A stretch of DNA of 55,585 nt from SIG603 sp964369225 (GTDB taxonomy: Bacteria > Bacillota > Clostridia > Oscillospirales > Acutalibacteraceae). The notes under the pieces were generated by a model. It did not search any database. It saw nothing but the letters and a program-made list of their open reading frames with translations, and was not told the DNA's origin. Location of the stretch: the NCBI GenBank assembly GCA_964369225.1, contig CAYJER010000013.1:1-55585 (forward strand), in the 5' to 3' direction. Below are positions 35,901 to 43,014 of the stretch, piece after piece; position 1 is the first letter of the stretch; each line of letters begins with the position of its first letter. Made by a program: the position numbers and the translations under genes.

Positions 35901-36212
35901 TTTATAGGAGTAGACTCAAACTTTGATTATCATAATCCGTTCCAATACTCTCATGCACCTACAATTAGTGTAGAGGTAAAGGGTGGAACTACTTATCAAC
36001 AATTCGTGAGTTACAATGATATATCAGAGATAAGCATTGAAATCGAAAAAGCTAGTGAACTAATGAAAGTTATGGGAGTACCAGAAGGTGGCTACTTAGA
36101 CTTTACAGTTACACTAGAATTCCCAGCTCAAACTACTAAAAATGGAACTACATTTGATATAGATACTCTAAGAGTATATACAGATGGTTCATACGAAGTA
36201 GTAGCAAATTAA
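29958..36212 (+). CDS. Giant secreted protein with InlB-type repeats
   Basis: 2,085 residues from ATG 29958: signal peptide (about 1-30, ending LTYANT), an InlB/Listeria-Bacteroides-type repeat (about 60-125, with FSGWYMDENFTEKF and LTVYAKYV), a long beta-rich region, a helical acidic stretch (about 670-780), an alternating hydrophobic region (about 810-990) that reads as beta-strands, and two more InlB-like units (WYTDEELTTAFDP; WYYEDSFGTKIFVDP, about 1395-1500). No LPxTG, SLH, choline-binding or C-terminal membrane segment is seen, so it is secreted or held by unknown means. An in-frame ATG at 29946 is possible, but only 29958 couples to the leader ORF. Function unknown; adhesin-like by composition. 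Confidence 0.85.
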   Translation: MILKRLTSTILSLALFATSMTAMPTLTYANTQIEIEEDKPAIIKDLTAQEQEEAVGFLITFKDGERIMGTSSTSNGSPVTSVPNTSKPNELFSGWYMDENFTEKFYAEDIVTSNLTVYAKYVPMEAEVEEQTDFSFSMTDVAENFTFKVKKLSTATLSPSEAIIITDIDNGGGMGLSFSQVGEVITVSGVDAYRNGGDYQINLGEGYIFVSANGEEHPETTTRMNFSIAVEEQNNFMFGRRVVELIRSDVSAFTLNGSALSFDNYDTAGVVLDANGQPVMESETEVGTITLSSNNDEVEVGSLLAVSHSQSTIANDPTAKYSYFKITKYDPATRIAEWKTLDAEDIQDVFFVPQVVTVSLNPDNALLNAKPQTTSSLIIDLTSNSGYVIDEISRQNYKLDDIDEIYVNDILMLYTGILDEDYVSDSLRVASTVYARITKVTPVAGDTGKVEIEYLVYEKDELDDYYDSYGEDEVDSSEILDSIDKDAVVKAIEDDIRDSELMPIFEEQAMLTGLAIPEVQAELGITDADLFDADGKPLTSTQVLSNSRSSMTKFGISDIDFEVDIMNTNEVPTSPVKNGTRITVDFYANISISPDNSLPEGSTGLKNSAVFRIEVTMQIIQDIKVDFDASIDYDWGVFFFDELNVIGEFELQNFTSINFSVHMRSFKGGSGLTSALMAVVTDKATEQLDLATESYRQMQQEGLSPTEYAELEKAGEQHLENAKEALLSDDPDFDENFISTLESMSLAEFGELDYNETVVVDTLEEIVNNGDKPYTQVLMDDLMEQYSDIIQSETRWAELFRQELFALNFFFYGISFELTFTFIVTTKINIALGFSYDYQVGKKFIYVWDVLDGETYSNEIDLLDEKHAFEFYVMGTIGLRVGIEIAGMVGLLSADLAAVGIYAEVGAYIELWGYYIYTYYEEREANTQIVTSESQSVGAMYMELGIYFDLGFRANLLKDTIRYDKVLYEETWPLLTVGDQKEIFGFEYYPDAERQLNLIDNSAHDDEILWDMEDIFYTMKSIDLVTGEIESTKYSGKNFTVEFSNRYFSIDDDNEVVSVDPLDNVRYLETDMTITWVKSQQALTNQELSITVPVVWNNLTEQEYSEPLTVNVLIDDGYEQKVVYSDLVFASEEFSLPSYEVILFLSRYHIYDINIANLGIINAKYQSAPGYRIGNENVESLTALIDTNYIFELEPREYEIDVQTISGTQTFNALYGDVVDFNGAFMGTGENGPDTYSSYARVVAKDLSGNVLSRDLSLPIDKYFAESILSGSEVYEAIYNDETSQIVINYEGLGQELTREFTARYGYVPDMDDIMTDEIQKLVDDGEFKLVSITPDLASRNSPIISYTITFEKEIPTRELEFVATDIYNATTNSREDIDLGSGVYTKGTIVYPNVSIPGYVPKDGSLVWYTDEELTTAFDPETMMDGETALMLYAGVEPFSVKLDIDGLVDTTDGLLVFGEQMGKYDGDGNIRDTVSFPKAPDTTGYYQTGEWYYEDSFGTKIFVDPTDVFELTSYPSATMIVKPELEALKTYSVERIDSDVVQSVFFDEITGVLDKTYTVSTGETSEVIGGTSEIIGDTGHLKGTLSNGDAYEIFFKADNTVHTGVTDWINSVLPSQVGTYDSKIVITPKEGSQYEEFAQTWNDVIWIAPQPVFYLNGLEAEIISSGPNLFTKITRDANKGIDQSNTDVPLEPNDELIYEYRYFVDFNGVFKTYIGDWQDSPVLELGYGNSDSIGVEIRIDNDRTRNYYGRDTAVKVINDLAGTDSLNSQNNGELNLKPWIVFDVTEGSDDNFGAKLGYGDDDVLPDPGVFDEWKETGGSQLNYNWVTNDWFKMEPGNYNPYDLVLKEYVSGDSGALQDVLLEPWMLSSVDIWQKRDGSSGNNIMYDEIEIAFSDQYDAKVVDPDDAYNNYIKYEDDVVAFNLQGEGEMNSIDHANENPQIQIDIWGTSLQDQFMRDVTFDQDDTSHLIESYSDGVYTYDFIGVDSNFDYHNPFQYSHAPTISVEVKGGTTYQQFVSYNDISEISIEIEKASELMKVMGVPEGGYLDFTVTLEFPAQTTKNGTTFDIDTLRVYTDGSYEVVAN

Positions 36213-36231
36213 ACAGGAGTTAAACTCCAAT

Positions 36232-36280
36232 AAAAAGAAGAGACAAGAAGCAAAATGCGACTTGTCTCTTCTGTTATATT
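36232..36280. terminator. Bidirectional terminator
   Basis: A 12-bp perfect stem AGAAGAGACAAG (36236-36247) with 36261-36272. Plus strand tail GTTATATTTTT; minus strand tail TTTTTATTGG. It ends both the giant surface-protein gene and the small minus-strand gene. Confidence 0.85.
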
Positions 36281-36281
36281 T

Positions 36282-36404
36282 TTAAAGTAATGCTATAAGA
36301 ATAGCAACAATTATTAATACAGGGATTATAAGTGTAAAACAACCCATTCTTCTGCGTCTTCTCATCATAGGTCTTCTTACTACAACCCTTCTTCTTCTAA
36401 ACAT
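36282..36404 (-). CDS. 40-residue Arg-rich single-span membrane peptide
   Basis: Not previously called because of its size. The start ATG (36402-36404) is preceded by TTGGAGGTGAAACTA, an excellent ribosome site. The peptide opens with MFRRRRVVVRRPMMRRRRRM (11 Arg in 20 residues), then a single hydrophobic span of about 19 residues (GCFTLIIPVLIIVAILIALL) to the end. The topology (basic inside, short helix) resembles type I toxins and small regulatory membrane peptides, but no family is recognised. Lies 90 bases downstream of the SGNH hydrolase gene on the same strand and ends at a bidirectional terminator. Confidence 0.72.
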   Translation of the reverse strand: MFRRRRVVVRRPMMRRRRRMGCFTLIIPVLIIVAILIALL

Positions 36405-36437
36405 TAGTTTCACCTCCAATAGTTTTGATCTGACTAT

Positions 36438-36493
36438 ATTATAAGTTTTAAATCTCAACTAAATCTCAACCAATGTTCAACTAAACTTCAACT
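36438..36493 (-). promoter_or_regulatory. Repeated GTTGA motifs and -10 box before the small membrane peptide gene
   Basis: The minus strand has TATAAT (36438-36443) with only TTGAGA 20 bases upstream as -35. Four copies of the motif TCAAC(T/C) on the plus strand (36455-36493) precede it, two of them as TTGAGATTTA repeats on the minus strand. They could be activator sites; this is weakly supported. Confidence 0.35.
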
Positions 36494-36494
36494 T

Positions 36495-37133
36495 TTAAAT
36501 TATATGTAATGCTTTTAAATATTCGTATGCAATTACAGATGAACCATCATCATTAGGGTGGATACTATCGGTAGTTAATTCTTGTTTGGTGTAGCCTAAA
36601 CATAGATATTTAGACATAATACCATCAAGAGGTAGATAATAGTCTGCATACTCTAAGGCTAGTTTTCGTACAATTTGAATTTTTGAGTTAAGCTCTTCAC
36701 GGCAGACAACGTACGGAGAATCAGTCTCTAACAGGAATGGTTCGATTATCATAATTTGTGAATAGGGGAAATCGTTATGAAGATTATCAAGAATATTGCG
36801 GTAGTTTTTTTCAAACTGTTCATCACTAGTGTAATCTTTTTGATCGTATGTTCTTAATACTTCATTTACTCCTACCAAAATAGACACGAAATCAGGCTCT
36901 ATTTTTTTAAAGTCATCTTCATATCTGTTTACTAGATCAATAGCTCTGTTTCCTGAAATTCCTCTATTAACAAATTTCACATTGTTGTTTGGGAAAAGTT
37001 CGTTGTAAATAGTGACAACCTTTTTTGCGTAGCCGTTGCCTAAAGAATAAGGATTATCTCGGCTTCTTCCTGCATCTGTTATTGAGTCTCCTTGGAATAA
37101 TACTGTTTGTCCTTCTCTGAATACTAGTTTCAT
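36495..37133 (-). CDS. SGNH/GDSL-type esterase
   Basis: 212 residues. Block I FQGDSITDAG (Ser nucleophile about residue 16), block II NRGISGNRAID, block III VGVNEV (usually GxND; here Glu replaces Asp) and block V DSIHPNDDG with the catalytic Asp and His near 187-190. No signal peptide, so cytoplasmic. Relatives deacetylate sugars or hydrolyse acyl esters; the substrate is unknown. It precedes the 40-residue membrane peptide gene and may be cotranscribed with it. Confidence 0.9.
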   Translation of the reverse strand: MKLVFREGQTVLFQGDSITDAGRSRDNPYSLGNGYAKKVVTIYNELFPNNNVKFVNRGISGNRAIDLVNRYEDDFKKIEPDFVSILVGVNEVLRTYDQKDYTSDEQFEKNYRNILDNLHNDFPYSQIMIIEPFLLETDSPYVVCREELNSKIQIVRKLALEYADYYLPLDGIMSKYLCLGYTKQELTTDSIHPNDDGSSVIAYEYLKALHII

Positions 37134-37204
37134 AAGCTTTCCTTTCAGTTTAATTTATTTGAGTTTAAGTTTTGATTAAAGAATTTTTAAATAAAAAATT
37201 TGTG

Positions 37205-37440
37205 TTGATAAAGATAAATTTGTTAATATATTGTAGGGAACGGAGACTAGACGTGCCACTTAGGATTTTTAATTCAAAACATATTCGTTAAAATCCACAA
37301 ATCCATGTAGGGGCGACCCTGTGTGGTCGCCCGTGGGTTTAGTAATAACTGCTAGTTTTCGGGCGACCACACAGGGTCACCCCTACATTGGTACTGCATA
37401 AGAGGAACATCTGCACTAAGACACTCCCCTACAATCAAGC
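37205..37440. repeat. Palindromic intergenic element, GCGACC type
   Basis: Occupies most of the gap 37134-37497. Arms 37305-37333 and 37360-37388 form a 29-bp inverted repeat with one mismatch; each arm also folds alone (GGGCGACC with GGTCGCCC). Outer modules: AAATTTGTTAATATATTGTAGGG, AGACGTGCCACTTAGG, CGTTAAAATCCACAAATCC, AACATCTGCACTAAGACAC, CCCCTACAATCAAGCGTTAAG. No gene is seen. Confidence 0.88.
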
Positions 37441-37497
37441 GTTAAGGTATCTTAAGCACCCTACATTACTAAATTTGCTAAGATGTACATCGTTATG

Positions 37498-38622
37498 TTA
37501 TTTTCTTGCTACTTGTCTTGCAAGTGATACTAGCCTATCGGCGCAATGCTCAAAAAATTGATAATAGCCGTCACAAAGTAGGTGTAGGTCTCGCTCTTCG
37601 TTTTCTGCAAAAGGTTCGCAATACCTTTTGCAACCGCCACGGCAAATTCTAAAGTACTTGCATTCACGACATTTTTGTGGGATTTTGGCAGAATTTTCAA
37701 TGAATTTTAATTCAAGTCTTTTGTCGTCTATTTCTTTAAAGCTTTGTTCGTTTACATTTCCTAGTTTATATTTATCTAAAACATAAAAGTCACAAGGGTA
37801 ACAGCCACCGTCTGCCTCAATTACATATTGTGCCGAACATATACCGCTTTTTCCGCAAGATTCAGGCGGATATCCTAAAAGCATTTCTATATAATTTTCA
37901 AAGTCTCGCATATGTGTTGCTTGTCCGCTTTGAATGTCTTTATACCACAGGTCAAACAGTGTACACATAAACCTGCTGTAATCCTTAGAAGATAGACTAA
38001 ATGGCATTTTTGAATTATGCTCGCCAAAAGGCTGTATACATGGGATAAACTGCAAATATTCAAAGTTGTTTTTCTTGTAAAAATTATAAATGCTCTGGAT
38101 TTTTTTAGCGGTGACAGAGTTCACAACGCAAAGAATGTTGTAATCAACCTTGTGTTTTTCAAGATGTGAAATGCCTTTCATTACAGAGTTATAGCTTCCT
38201 TTGTCGTTGGTGTCAAACCTAAAGGCATCATGGCAGTCTTTAGGGCCATCGAGTGATACCCCCACTAGGAAATTATTTTCTTTTAAAAATTTTGCCCAAT
38301 CTTCATCGATTAAAGTTCCGTTTGTTTGAATAGCGTGATTAATTTTTAAAGATTTTTTGTTATGTTTATTTACAATTTCTATATATTTATTGTAAAAATC
38401 AAGCCCGGCTAGAGTTGGCTCTCCGCCCTGAAAAGCTATGGTGCATTCCTTTGAGCTATATTCAAAAGCTTTTATAAGCAAATTTTCAAGTGTTTCTATG
38501 CTCATAATTCCATAGGACACAACTTCACGATTTTTTGCGCTGTCATGATAAAAACAATATTCACAACGCAAATTACATAGTGAAGAGGCTGGTTTAATGA
38601 GCAAATTCATATGTTCAGGCAT
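37498..38622 (-). CDS. Radical SAM/SPASM anaerobic sulfatase-maturating-type enzyme
   Basis: 374 residues. Radical SAM cluster CNLRCEYC (about 17-24), FQGGEPTLAG (about 64-73), then the SPASM domain with further Cys (CGKSGICSAQYVIEADGGCYPCDFYVLDKY; CRECKYFRICRGGCKRYC). This order and length match anSME enzymes, which oxidise a Cys or Ser of sulfatases to formylglycine in anaerobes. No sulfatase gene lies in this window, so another peptide substrate is possible. Its start overlaps the stop of the upstream gene (TAATG), so translation is coupled. Confidence 0.87.
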   Translation of the reverse strand: MPEHMNLLIKPASSLCNLRCEYCFYHDSAKNREVVSYGIMSIETLENLLIKAFEYSSKECTIAFQGGEPTLAGLDFYNKYIEIVNKHNKKSLKINHAIQTNGTLIDEDWAKFLKENNFLVGVSLDGPKDCHDAFRFDTNDKGSYNSVMKGISHLEKHKVDYNILCVVNSVTAKKIQSIYNFYKKNNFEYLQFIPCIQPFGEHNSKMPFSLSSKDYSRFMCTLFDLWYKDIQSGQATHMRDFENYIEMLLGYPPESCGKSGICSAQYVIEADGGCYPCDFYVLDKYKLGNVNEQSFKEIDDKRLELKFIENSAKIPQKCRECKYFRICRGGCKRYCEPFAENEERDLHLLCDGYYQFFEHCADRLVSLARQVARK

Positions 38623-40226
38623 TAGTTTCTCCCTTTAATTGTATATTCTCCTGTTACTGGGTCTTTGTGTTCATAGTCTACCCAAATAAGTTCTTCGCTT
38701 GTTTTAAGATAAACCGCAGCTCTTTTTACAGCCTTTTTTCTTTTGGTAAGTGGGTTTTTATCAAGTTCTTTTAGCAATGCTCCCATGCTCTCGTTCTTTA
38801 TGCAGGCAGGCAATTTGCCAGAACTGTTAGTCTTAATCCATTGTTCTTTCATGAGGTCTATAAGTTTTTTTTGTGGAATAATTTCACTAAAAAATTCAAG
38901 AACTTTTTCATAAAAGTCAAAAATACTAGTTCCGTATTTAGTTTTGCTAAACTCACCAAAGGACTTAAATAACCTGTAAGGATTATCTTCGGTTTTTAAG
39001 GCTTCTTCTATAATAAGCCTAAATCTGCCCGAGTTATAGAGCCTGTCAAGGGCATCTTCTGTAAGTTTTAAGCTTTTTAAATCTTCGCTAGTTAGCCAGT
39101 TTCCACAGGTTATTTCATACGGTGCTGTCTTGTTAAATGTGCCTAGGTTCTCGTTTTCGATTGGACTTCCGTGCAGTAGCTTTAAAAAGCCTAGTTGTAG
39201 CATATGAGGTCTTAGCTTGAAAAGTCTGTTAAAGCCTATTTCAAAGCTTGTGATATCCTCATTTGGCAAACCAGCAATTAAATCCATATGAACATGGACA
39301 TTTGCGCTATACAAAATTTTTTGCATATTTTTTTCTATTTTGCTAATGTCGGTCTTTCGGTTTATGCTAGAGAGCGTAAACTCGTTGAAACTTTGAACAC
39401 CAACTTCTATTTGAAAAAGCCCTTTTTTTGCCTTTGAAAAACTTTCTATAATTTCATCTGTAATAATGTCGCCAGCCATTTCAAAGTGGAAACAAACGTC
39501 TTTATAATCTTTTTCTATTATAAAATCTATAATTTCTTTAGCTCTTTTTGGGTTGCAGTTAAAGGTTCTGTCTACAAATTTAATGGTTTTAGTTCCGCTA
39601 AAAGCTAGCTTGTCTAGCTCTGATTTAACTCTATCGTTGTCGAAAAATTTCACGTTACAAAGTCTACCTGAAAGACAATATGAACAGGAGTATGGGCACC
39701 CTCTGCTACTTTCAAAATAGACTATTCTACCCTTAAGTGCAGTGAAATATTCTTCTGAATATGGCGATTTTGGAATTTCACTCGTGATAAATGGAGCTGA
39801 AATATGCTCTTTTGTGCTAAGACCCTTTATGCCAGACAGTGGTTTACCTGTGTGCAAAGAGTCAAGCATATTGTAAAAAGGAATTTCACCCTCTCCACTT
39901 AGTATGATATCGACTTCATTTATAGTATCAAAAACTTCTTTCACATTATAGCTGACCTCAGGGCCACCTAAAACTATTGTAAGATCTTTTGGTAGCATGG
40001 GTAATAATTCTTTTATGTAGTTTATATTCCAAATATATGTTGAAAATGCTATAACACTACAACCACTAGTGCTTATAGTTTCGGCTAATTTTTCTTTATT
40101 TTCTTTAATTGTACTCTCTAACACACTTGTAGAGGATGAATATTTAGCTGAAGCTGTAAATAAATACCAGACCGCAAGCGAGGAGTGAACATATTTTGAG
40201 TTTATGCTAACTAATAAGGTTTTCAC
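38622..40226 (-). CDS. B12-binding-domain radical SAM protein (DUF4080 type)
   Basis: 534 residues: an N-terminal cobalamin-binding-like domain (about 1-130; VLGGPEVSYN, SGEGEIPF), radical SAM CPYSCSYC (about 178-185), EVGVQSFNEFTL (about 278-289) and a C-terminal domain with a YNSGRFR segment that fits DUF4080. The family's reaction is unknown; relatives modify lipids, cofactors or peptides. The start is GTG 40226 behind AAGGAGATTAAT; an overlapping ATG is out of frame. First gene of a two-gene operon with the anSME-like enzyme, divergent from hprK. Confidence 0.87.
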   Translation of the reverse strand: MKTLLVSINSKYVHSSLAVWYLFTASAKYSSSTSVLESTIKENKEKLAETISTSGCSVIAFSTYIWNINYIKELLPMLPKDLTIVLGGPEVSYNVKEVFDTINEVDIILSGEGEIPFYNMLDSLHTGKPLSGIKGLSTKEHISAPFITSEIPKSPYSEEYFTALKGRIVYFESSRGCPYSCSYCLSGRLCNVKFFDNDRVKSELDKLAFSGTKTIKFVDRTFNCNPKRAKEIIDFIIEKDYKDVCFHFEMAGDIITDEIIESFSKAKKGLFQIEVGVQSFNEFTLSSINRKTDISKIEKNMQKILYSANVHVHMDLIAGLPNEDITSFEIGFNRLFKLRPHMLQLGFLKLLHGSPIENENLGTFNKTAPYEITCGNWLTSEDLKSLKLTEDALDRLYNSGRFRLIIEEALKTEDNPYRLFKSFGEFSKTKYGTSIFDFYEKVLEFFSEIIPQKKLIDLMKEQWIKTNSSGKLPACIKNESMGALLKELDKNPLTKRKKAVKRAAVYLKTSEELIWVDYEHKDPVTGEYTIKGRN

Positions 40227-40299
40227 ATTAATCTCCTTAGTTTTCTTAAATTATAACACATTTCACTAATAAAATAAAGTATTTTTTATAAAATCCCCT

Positions 40300-40340
40300 T
40301 TATTTTTATTTGAAAGTATAGTATAATAGTATAGTATAAT
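40300..40340 (+). promoter_or_regulatory. hprK promoter region with duplicated -10 segment
   Basis: AGTATAGTATAAT occurs twice in direct tandem (40315-40327 and 40328-40340), giving two TATAAT boxes 13 bases apart. TTTATT 17 bases before the first and TTGAAA 19 bases before the second are weak -35 candidates. Confidence 0.6.
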
Positions 40341-40376
40341 AGTGTATTTAACACATAAATTAAAGGGGGAAATACT

Positions 40377-41342
40377 ATGCCAGAAAAATATACAATTTCA
40401 TTATCGAAGATAATAAAAGAGCTAGTTTTAGAAGAGATTTACCTTCCAACAGACGCTGAAATGATTATGGTGAACTCAAGAGAAGTAAACAGACCGGGTA
40501 TAGAACTCAATGGATTCTGTGAGCATTTTCAAAATTACCGAATAAATATTTTCGGTTTTGGTGAAATGGCGATGCTTAAATCCTTCACAAAGGAAAAATT
40601 CGAGCATGCAGTAGATAAATTCTTTTCGTTAAAGCCTGTTGCCATAATTATATCAAGAGGCTTAGAAGTGCCTGAGTTTATGGTTGAGTGTGGAAAAAAG
40701 CATGGAGTGCCAATATTGTTATCTAATGATGAAACTTCTGGTCTTTTTGCAGCCTTGGTAGCATATTTGAATGTAGAGTTAGCTCCTAGAATTACAAGAC
40801 ACGGAGTTTTAGTTGAAGTTTACGGAGAGGGAATACTTTTAGTAGGGGACAGTGGTGTTGGTAAAAGTGAAACCGCTATAGAAGTTATAAAGAGAGGCCA
40901 CAGACTTATAGCCGATGATGCTGTAGAAATTAGAAGAGTTTCAAGCAAGGCTTTAGTAGGGCAGTCGCCTGAAAACATTAGGCACTTTATAGAGCTTAGA
41001 GGCATTGGCATAATTAATGCTAGAAGAATTTTTGGTATGGGTGCTGTAAAGCTTCAAGAGAAAATTGATATGGTTGTAAACCTAGAAATTTGGGACAGCA
41101 AAAAGGCTTATGACAGAATGGGAATTGACAATGAATACACAGAAATTTTGGGAATTAAAGTTCCTGTGATGACTATTCCTGTGAAACCAGGTAGAAATCT
41201 AGCCGTTATTATTGAAGTAGCTGCTATGAATAATCGCCAAAAGAAGATGGGTTATAATGCCGCCCATGAGCTGTTATCAGGCATGGGAGTTGATCCTTCA
41301 TTAATGCCTACTACAGACATAAAAAGAGAGTTAGACATTTAA
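40377..41342 (+). CDS. hprK: HPr kinase/phosphorylase
   Basis: 321 residues. Walker A GDSGVGKSE (about 157-165), AGD-type DDAVEIRR and the HprK signature RHFIELRGIGIINARRIFG (about 205-223). It phosphorylates Ser46 of HPr and removes the phosphate, controlling carbon catabolite repression through CcpA. AAAGGGGGA precedes ATG 40377. It opens the cluster hprK-PHP-murB-rapZ-whiA-dnaE, an order common in clostridia. Confidence 0.96.
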   Translation: MPEKYTISLSKIIKELVLEEIYLPTDAEMIMVNSREVNRPGIELNGFCEHFQNYRINIFGFGEMAMLKSFTKEKFEHAVDKFFSLKPVAIIISRGLEVPEFMVECGKKHGVPILLSNDETSGLFAALVAYLNVELAPRITRHGVLVEVYGEGILLVGDSGVGKSETAIEVIKRGHRLIADDAVEIRRVSSKALVGQSPENIRHFIELRGIGIINARRIFGMGAVKLQEKIDMVVNLEIWDSKKAYDRMGIDNEYTEILGIKVPVMTIPVKPGRNLAVIIEVAAMNNRQKKMGYNAAHELLSGMGVDPSLMPTTDIKRELDI

Positions 41343-41359
41343 CGAAAGGACTACATTTG

Positions 41360-42094
41360 ATGTATAATATAATTGCAGACTTGCACACTCATTCATTAGC
41401 CTCGACACATGCTTACAGCACAATTAAAGAGATGGTTGACTCTGCCAAAGAAAAAGGGCTTTACGCTATAGCTATTACAGATCATGGTCCATCTTTGCCA
41501 GATTCCGATAAATTTTTATATTTTGAAAAGTTAAGAGACTTGCCGTTAATTCAGAATGGAGTTAAATTTATTTCGGGTATAGAACTTAATGTATTGGATT
41601 TTGAGGGCAATACTGATTTTCGTAAGGAATATAATGTAGATTTAGTGATAGCTTCTATCCATAATTTAGGGTTCGAGGGTCTTAAAAATCCTACAATAGA
41701 AAAATGTAATAATCTTTACACTAATTTGGCGCTTAACCCTAATATACATGTAATAGGACATAGCGGTTCTCACAAGTATAAGTATGATTATGAAAAGATT
41801 ATACCTATTTTTAAAGAGAATAATAAATTAGTAGAAATTAATTCGCATACATTTAATGTGAGGGCTACAGCTGTTGATAATTGCTATGAAATTGCAAAGG
41901 TTTGCAAAAAATATGAAGCACCGATTATTGTAAGTTCTGATGCGCATTTCCACACAACTGTAGGAGAATTTACAAAGGCTTTAGAACTTCTTGAGTCTAT
42001 AGACTTCCCAGAGGAGTTAATTGTAAATGCCTCGGTAGAAAGACTTGAAGCATATTTAAATGAACACACAAACATAAACACTAGAGTTTTTTAA
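41360..42094 (+). CDS. PHP-domain phosphatase (YcdX-like)
   Basis: 244 residues. Metal ligands of the PHP barrel: DLHTHS (about 8-13), ITDHGPSLPDSDK (about 38-50), GIELNVL (about 74-80), SIHNLGF, VIGHSGSHK and SSDAHFHTT (about 194-202). It likely hydrolyses a phosphate ester; the substrate is unknown. ATG 41360 is chosen over TTG 41357 because of spacing to AAAGGA. It lies 17 bases after hprK and overlaps the GGAGGT site of murB. Confidence 0.88.
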   Translation: MYNIIADLHTHSLASTHAYSTIKEMVDSAKEKGLYAIAITDHGPSLPDSDKFLYFEKLRDLPLIQNGVKFISGIELNVLDFEGNTDFRKEYNVDLVIASIHNLGFEGLKNPTIEKCNNLYTNLALNPNIHVIGHSGSHKYKYDYEKIIPIFKENNKLVEINSHTFNVRATAVDNCYEIAKVCKKYEAPIIVSSDAHFHTTVGEFTKALELLESIDFPEELIVNASVERLEAYLNEHTNINTRVF

Positions 42095-42105
42095 TGGAGG
42101 TGTCA

Positions 42106-43014
42106 ATGAACTATAGTTCACTGGACAATTTTTGCATATCACATAATATTGATTTTCGTATAAATGAAGAAATGAAAAGGCACACCAGTTTTAAAATTGG
42201 CGGATTATCAAATAGGTTTCTTGTGGTAGACACAATTGATAAAGCCGTAGAGTTATATTGCTTTTTTAAAAAAGAGAATATTGAGTTTTTTATTATAGGG
42301 AAAGGCTCTAATCTTTTGGTGTCTGACAATGGAATAAAGATTCCTGTAATTAGCCTTGAGGGAGAATTTAAGGCAATAAAACTAATAGAAGAGGACATAA
42401 TATATTCAGGTGCTGGAGTATCGCTCTCATCGCTTTGTGCTTTTGCTAAAGAAAATTCGCTTAAAGGGTTAGAGTTTGCTTATGGCATTCCTGGAACTGT
42501 GGGCGGAGCTATTTATATGAATGCTGGCGCATACGGCGGTGAGATGGTGGATGTGCTTGAAAAAGTAGAGCATGTTGATTTAAACGGAAAAGGAAAACTA
42601 GAAAAAGATAATTTTAAGTTTTCTTACAGAAAAAGTAACTACTGTAAAAATGATTGTATTATAACTGGTGGATTCTTTAGATTGGTAAAATCAAACAAAG
42701 AAGAAATTACTAAAAACATGGAAGAAATTCTTTATAAAAGAAAATCTAAACAACCTCTTGAGTATCCTAGTGCAGGAAGTGTCTTTAAAAGACCACAGGG
42801 GTATTTTGCAGGCAGCTTAATAGAAGAATGCGGACTAAAAGGCGCTATGGTAGGCGGAGCTCAAGTGAGTGAAAAACATGCTGGATTTATAATAAACAAA
42901 GGAAATTCCACTGCGAAAGATGTTATGGATTTAGTAGAGAAAATTAAACAAACTATAAAACAAGAAAAAGACATAGAACTAGAATGCGAGATTAAGTATA
43001 TTGGAGGAGAATAA
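42106..43014 (+). CDS. murB: UDP-N-acetylenolpyruvoylglucosamine reductase
   Basis: 302 residues; reduces UDP-GlcNAc-enolpyruvate to UDP-MurNAc with FAD and NADPH in peptidoglycan synthesis. FAD-binding IGKGSNLLVSDNG (about 65-77), GIPGTVGGAIYMNAGAYG (about 127-144), the catalytic Ser in YPSAGSVFKRP and Glu near GLKGAMVGGAQVSEKHAGF. ATG 42106 is chosen because GGAGG (42096-42100) is 5 bases upstream; the earlier ATG at 42094 overlaps that site. The stop TAA abuts ATG of rapZ. Confidence 0.97.
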   Translation: MNYSSLDNFCISHNIDFRINEEMKRHTSFKIGGLSNRFLVVDTIDKAVELYCFFKKENIEFFIIGKGSNLLVSDNGIKIPVISLEGEFKAIKLIEEDIIYSGAGVSLSSLCAFAKENSLKGLEFAYGIPGTVGGAIYMNAGAYGGEMVDVLEKVEHVDLNGKGKLEKDNFKFSYRKSNYCKNDCIITGGFFRLVKSNKEEITKNMEEILYKRKSKQPLEYPSAGSVFKRPQGYFAGSLIEECGLKGAMVGGAQVSEKHAGFIINKGNSTAKDVMDLVEKIKQTIKQEKDIELECEIKYIGGE

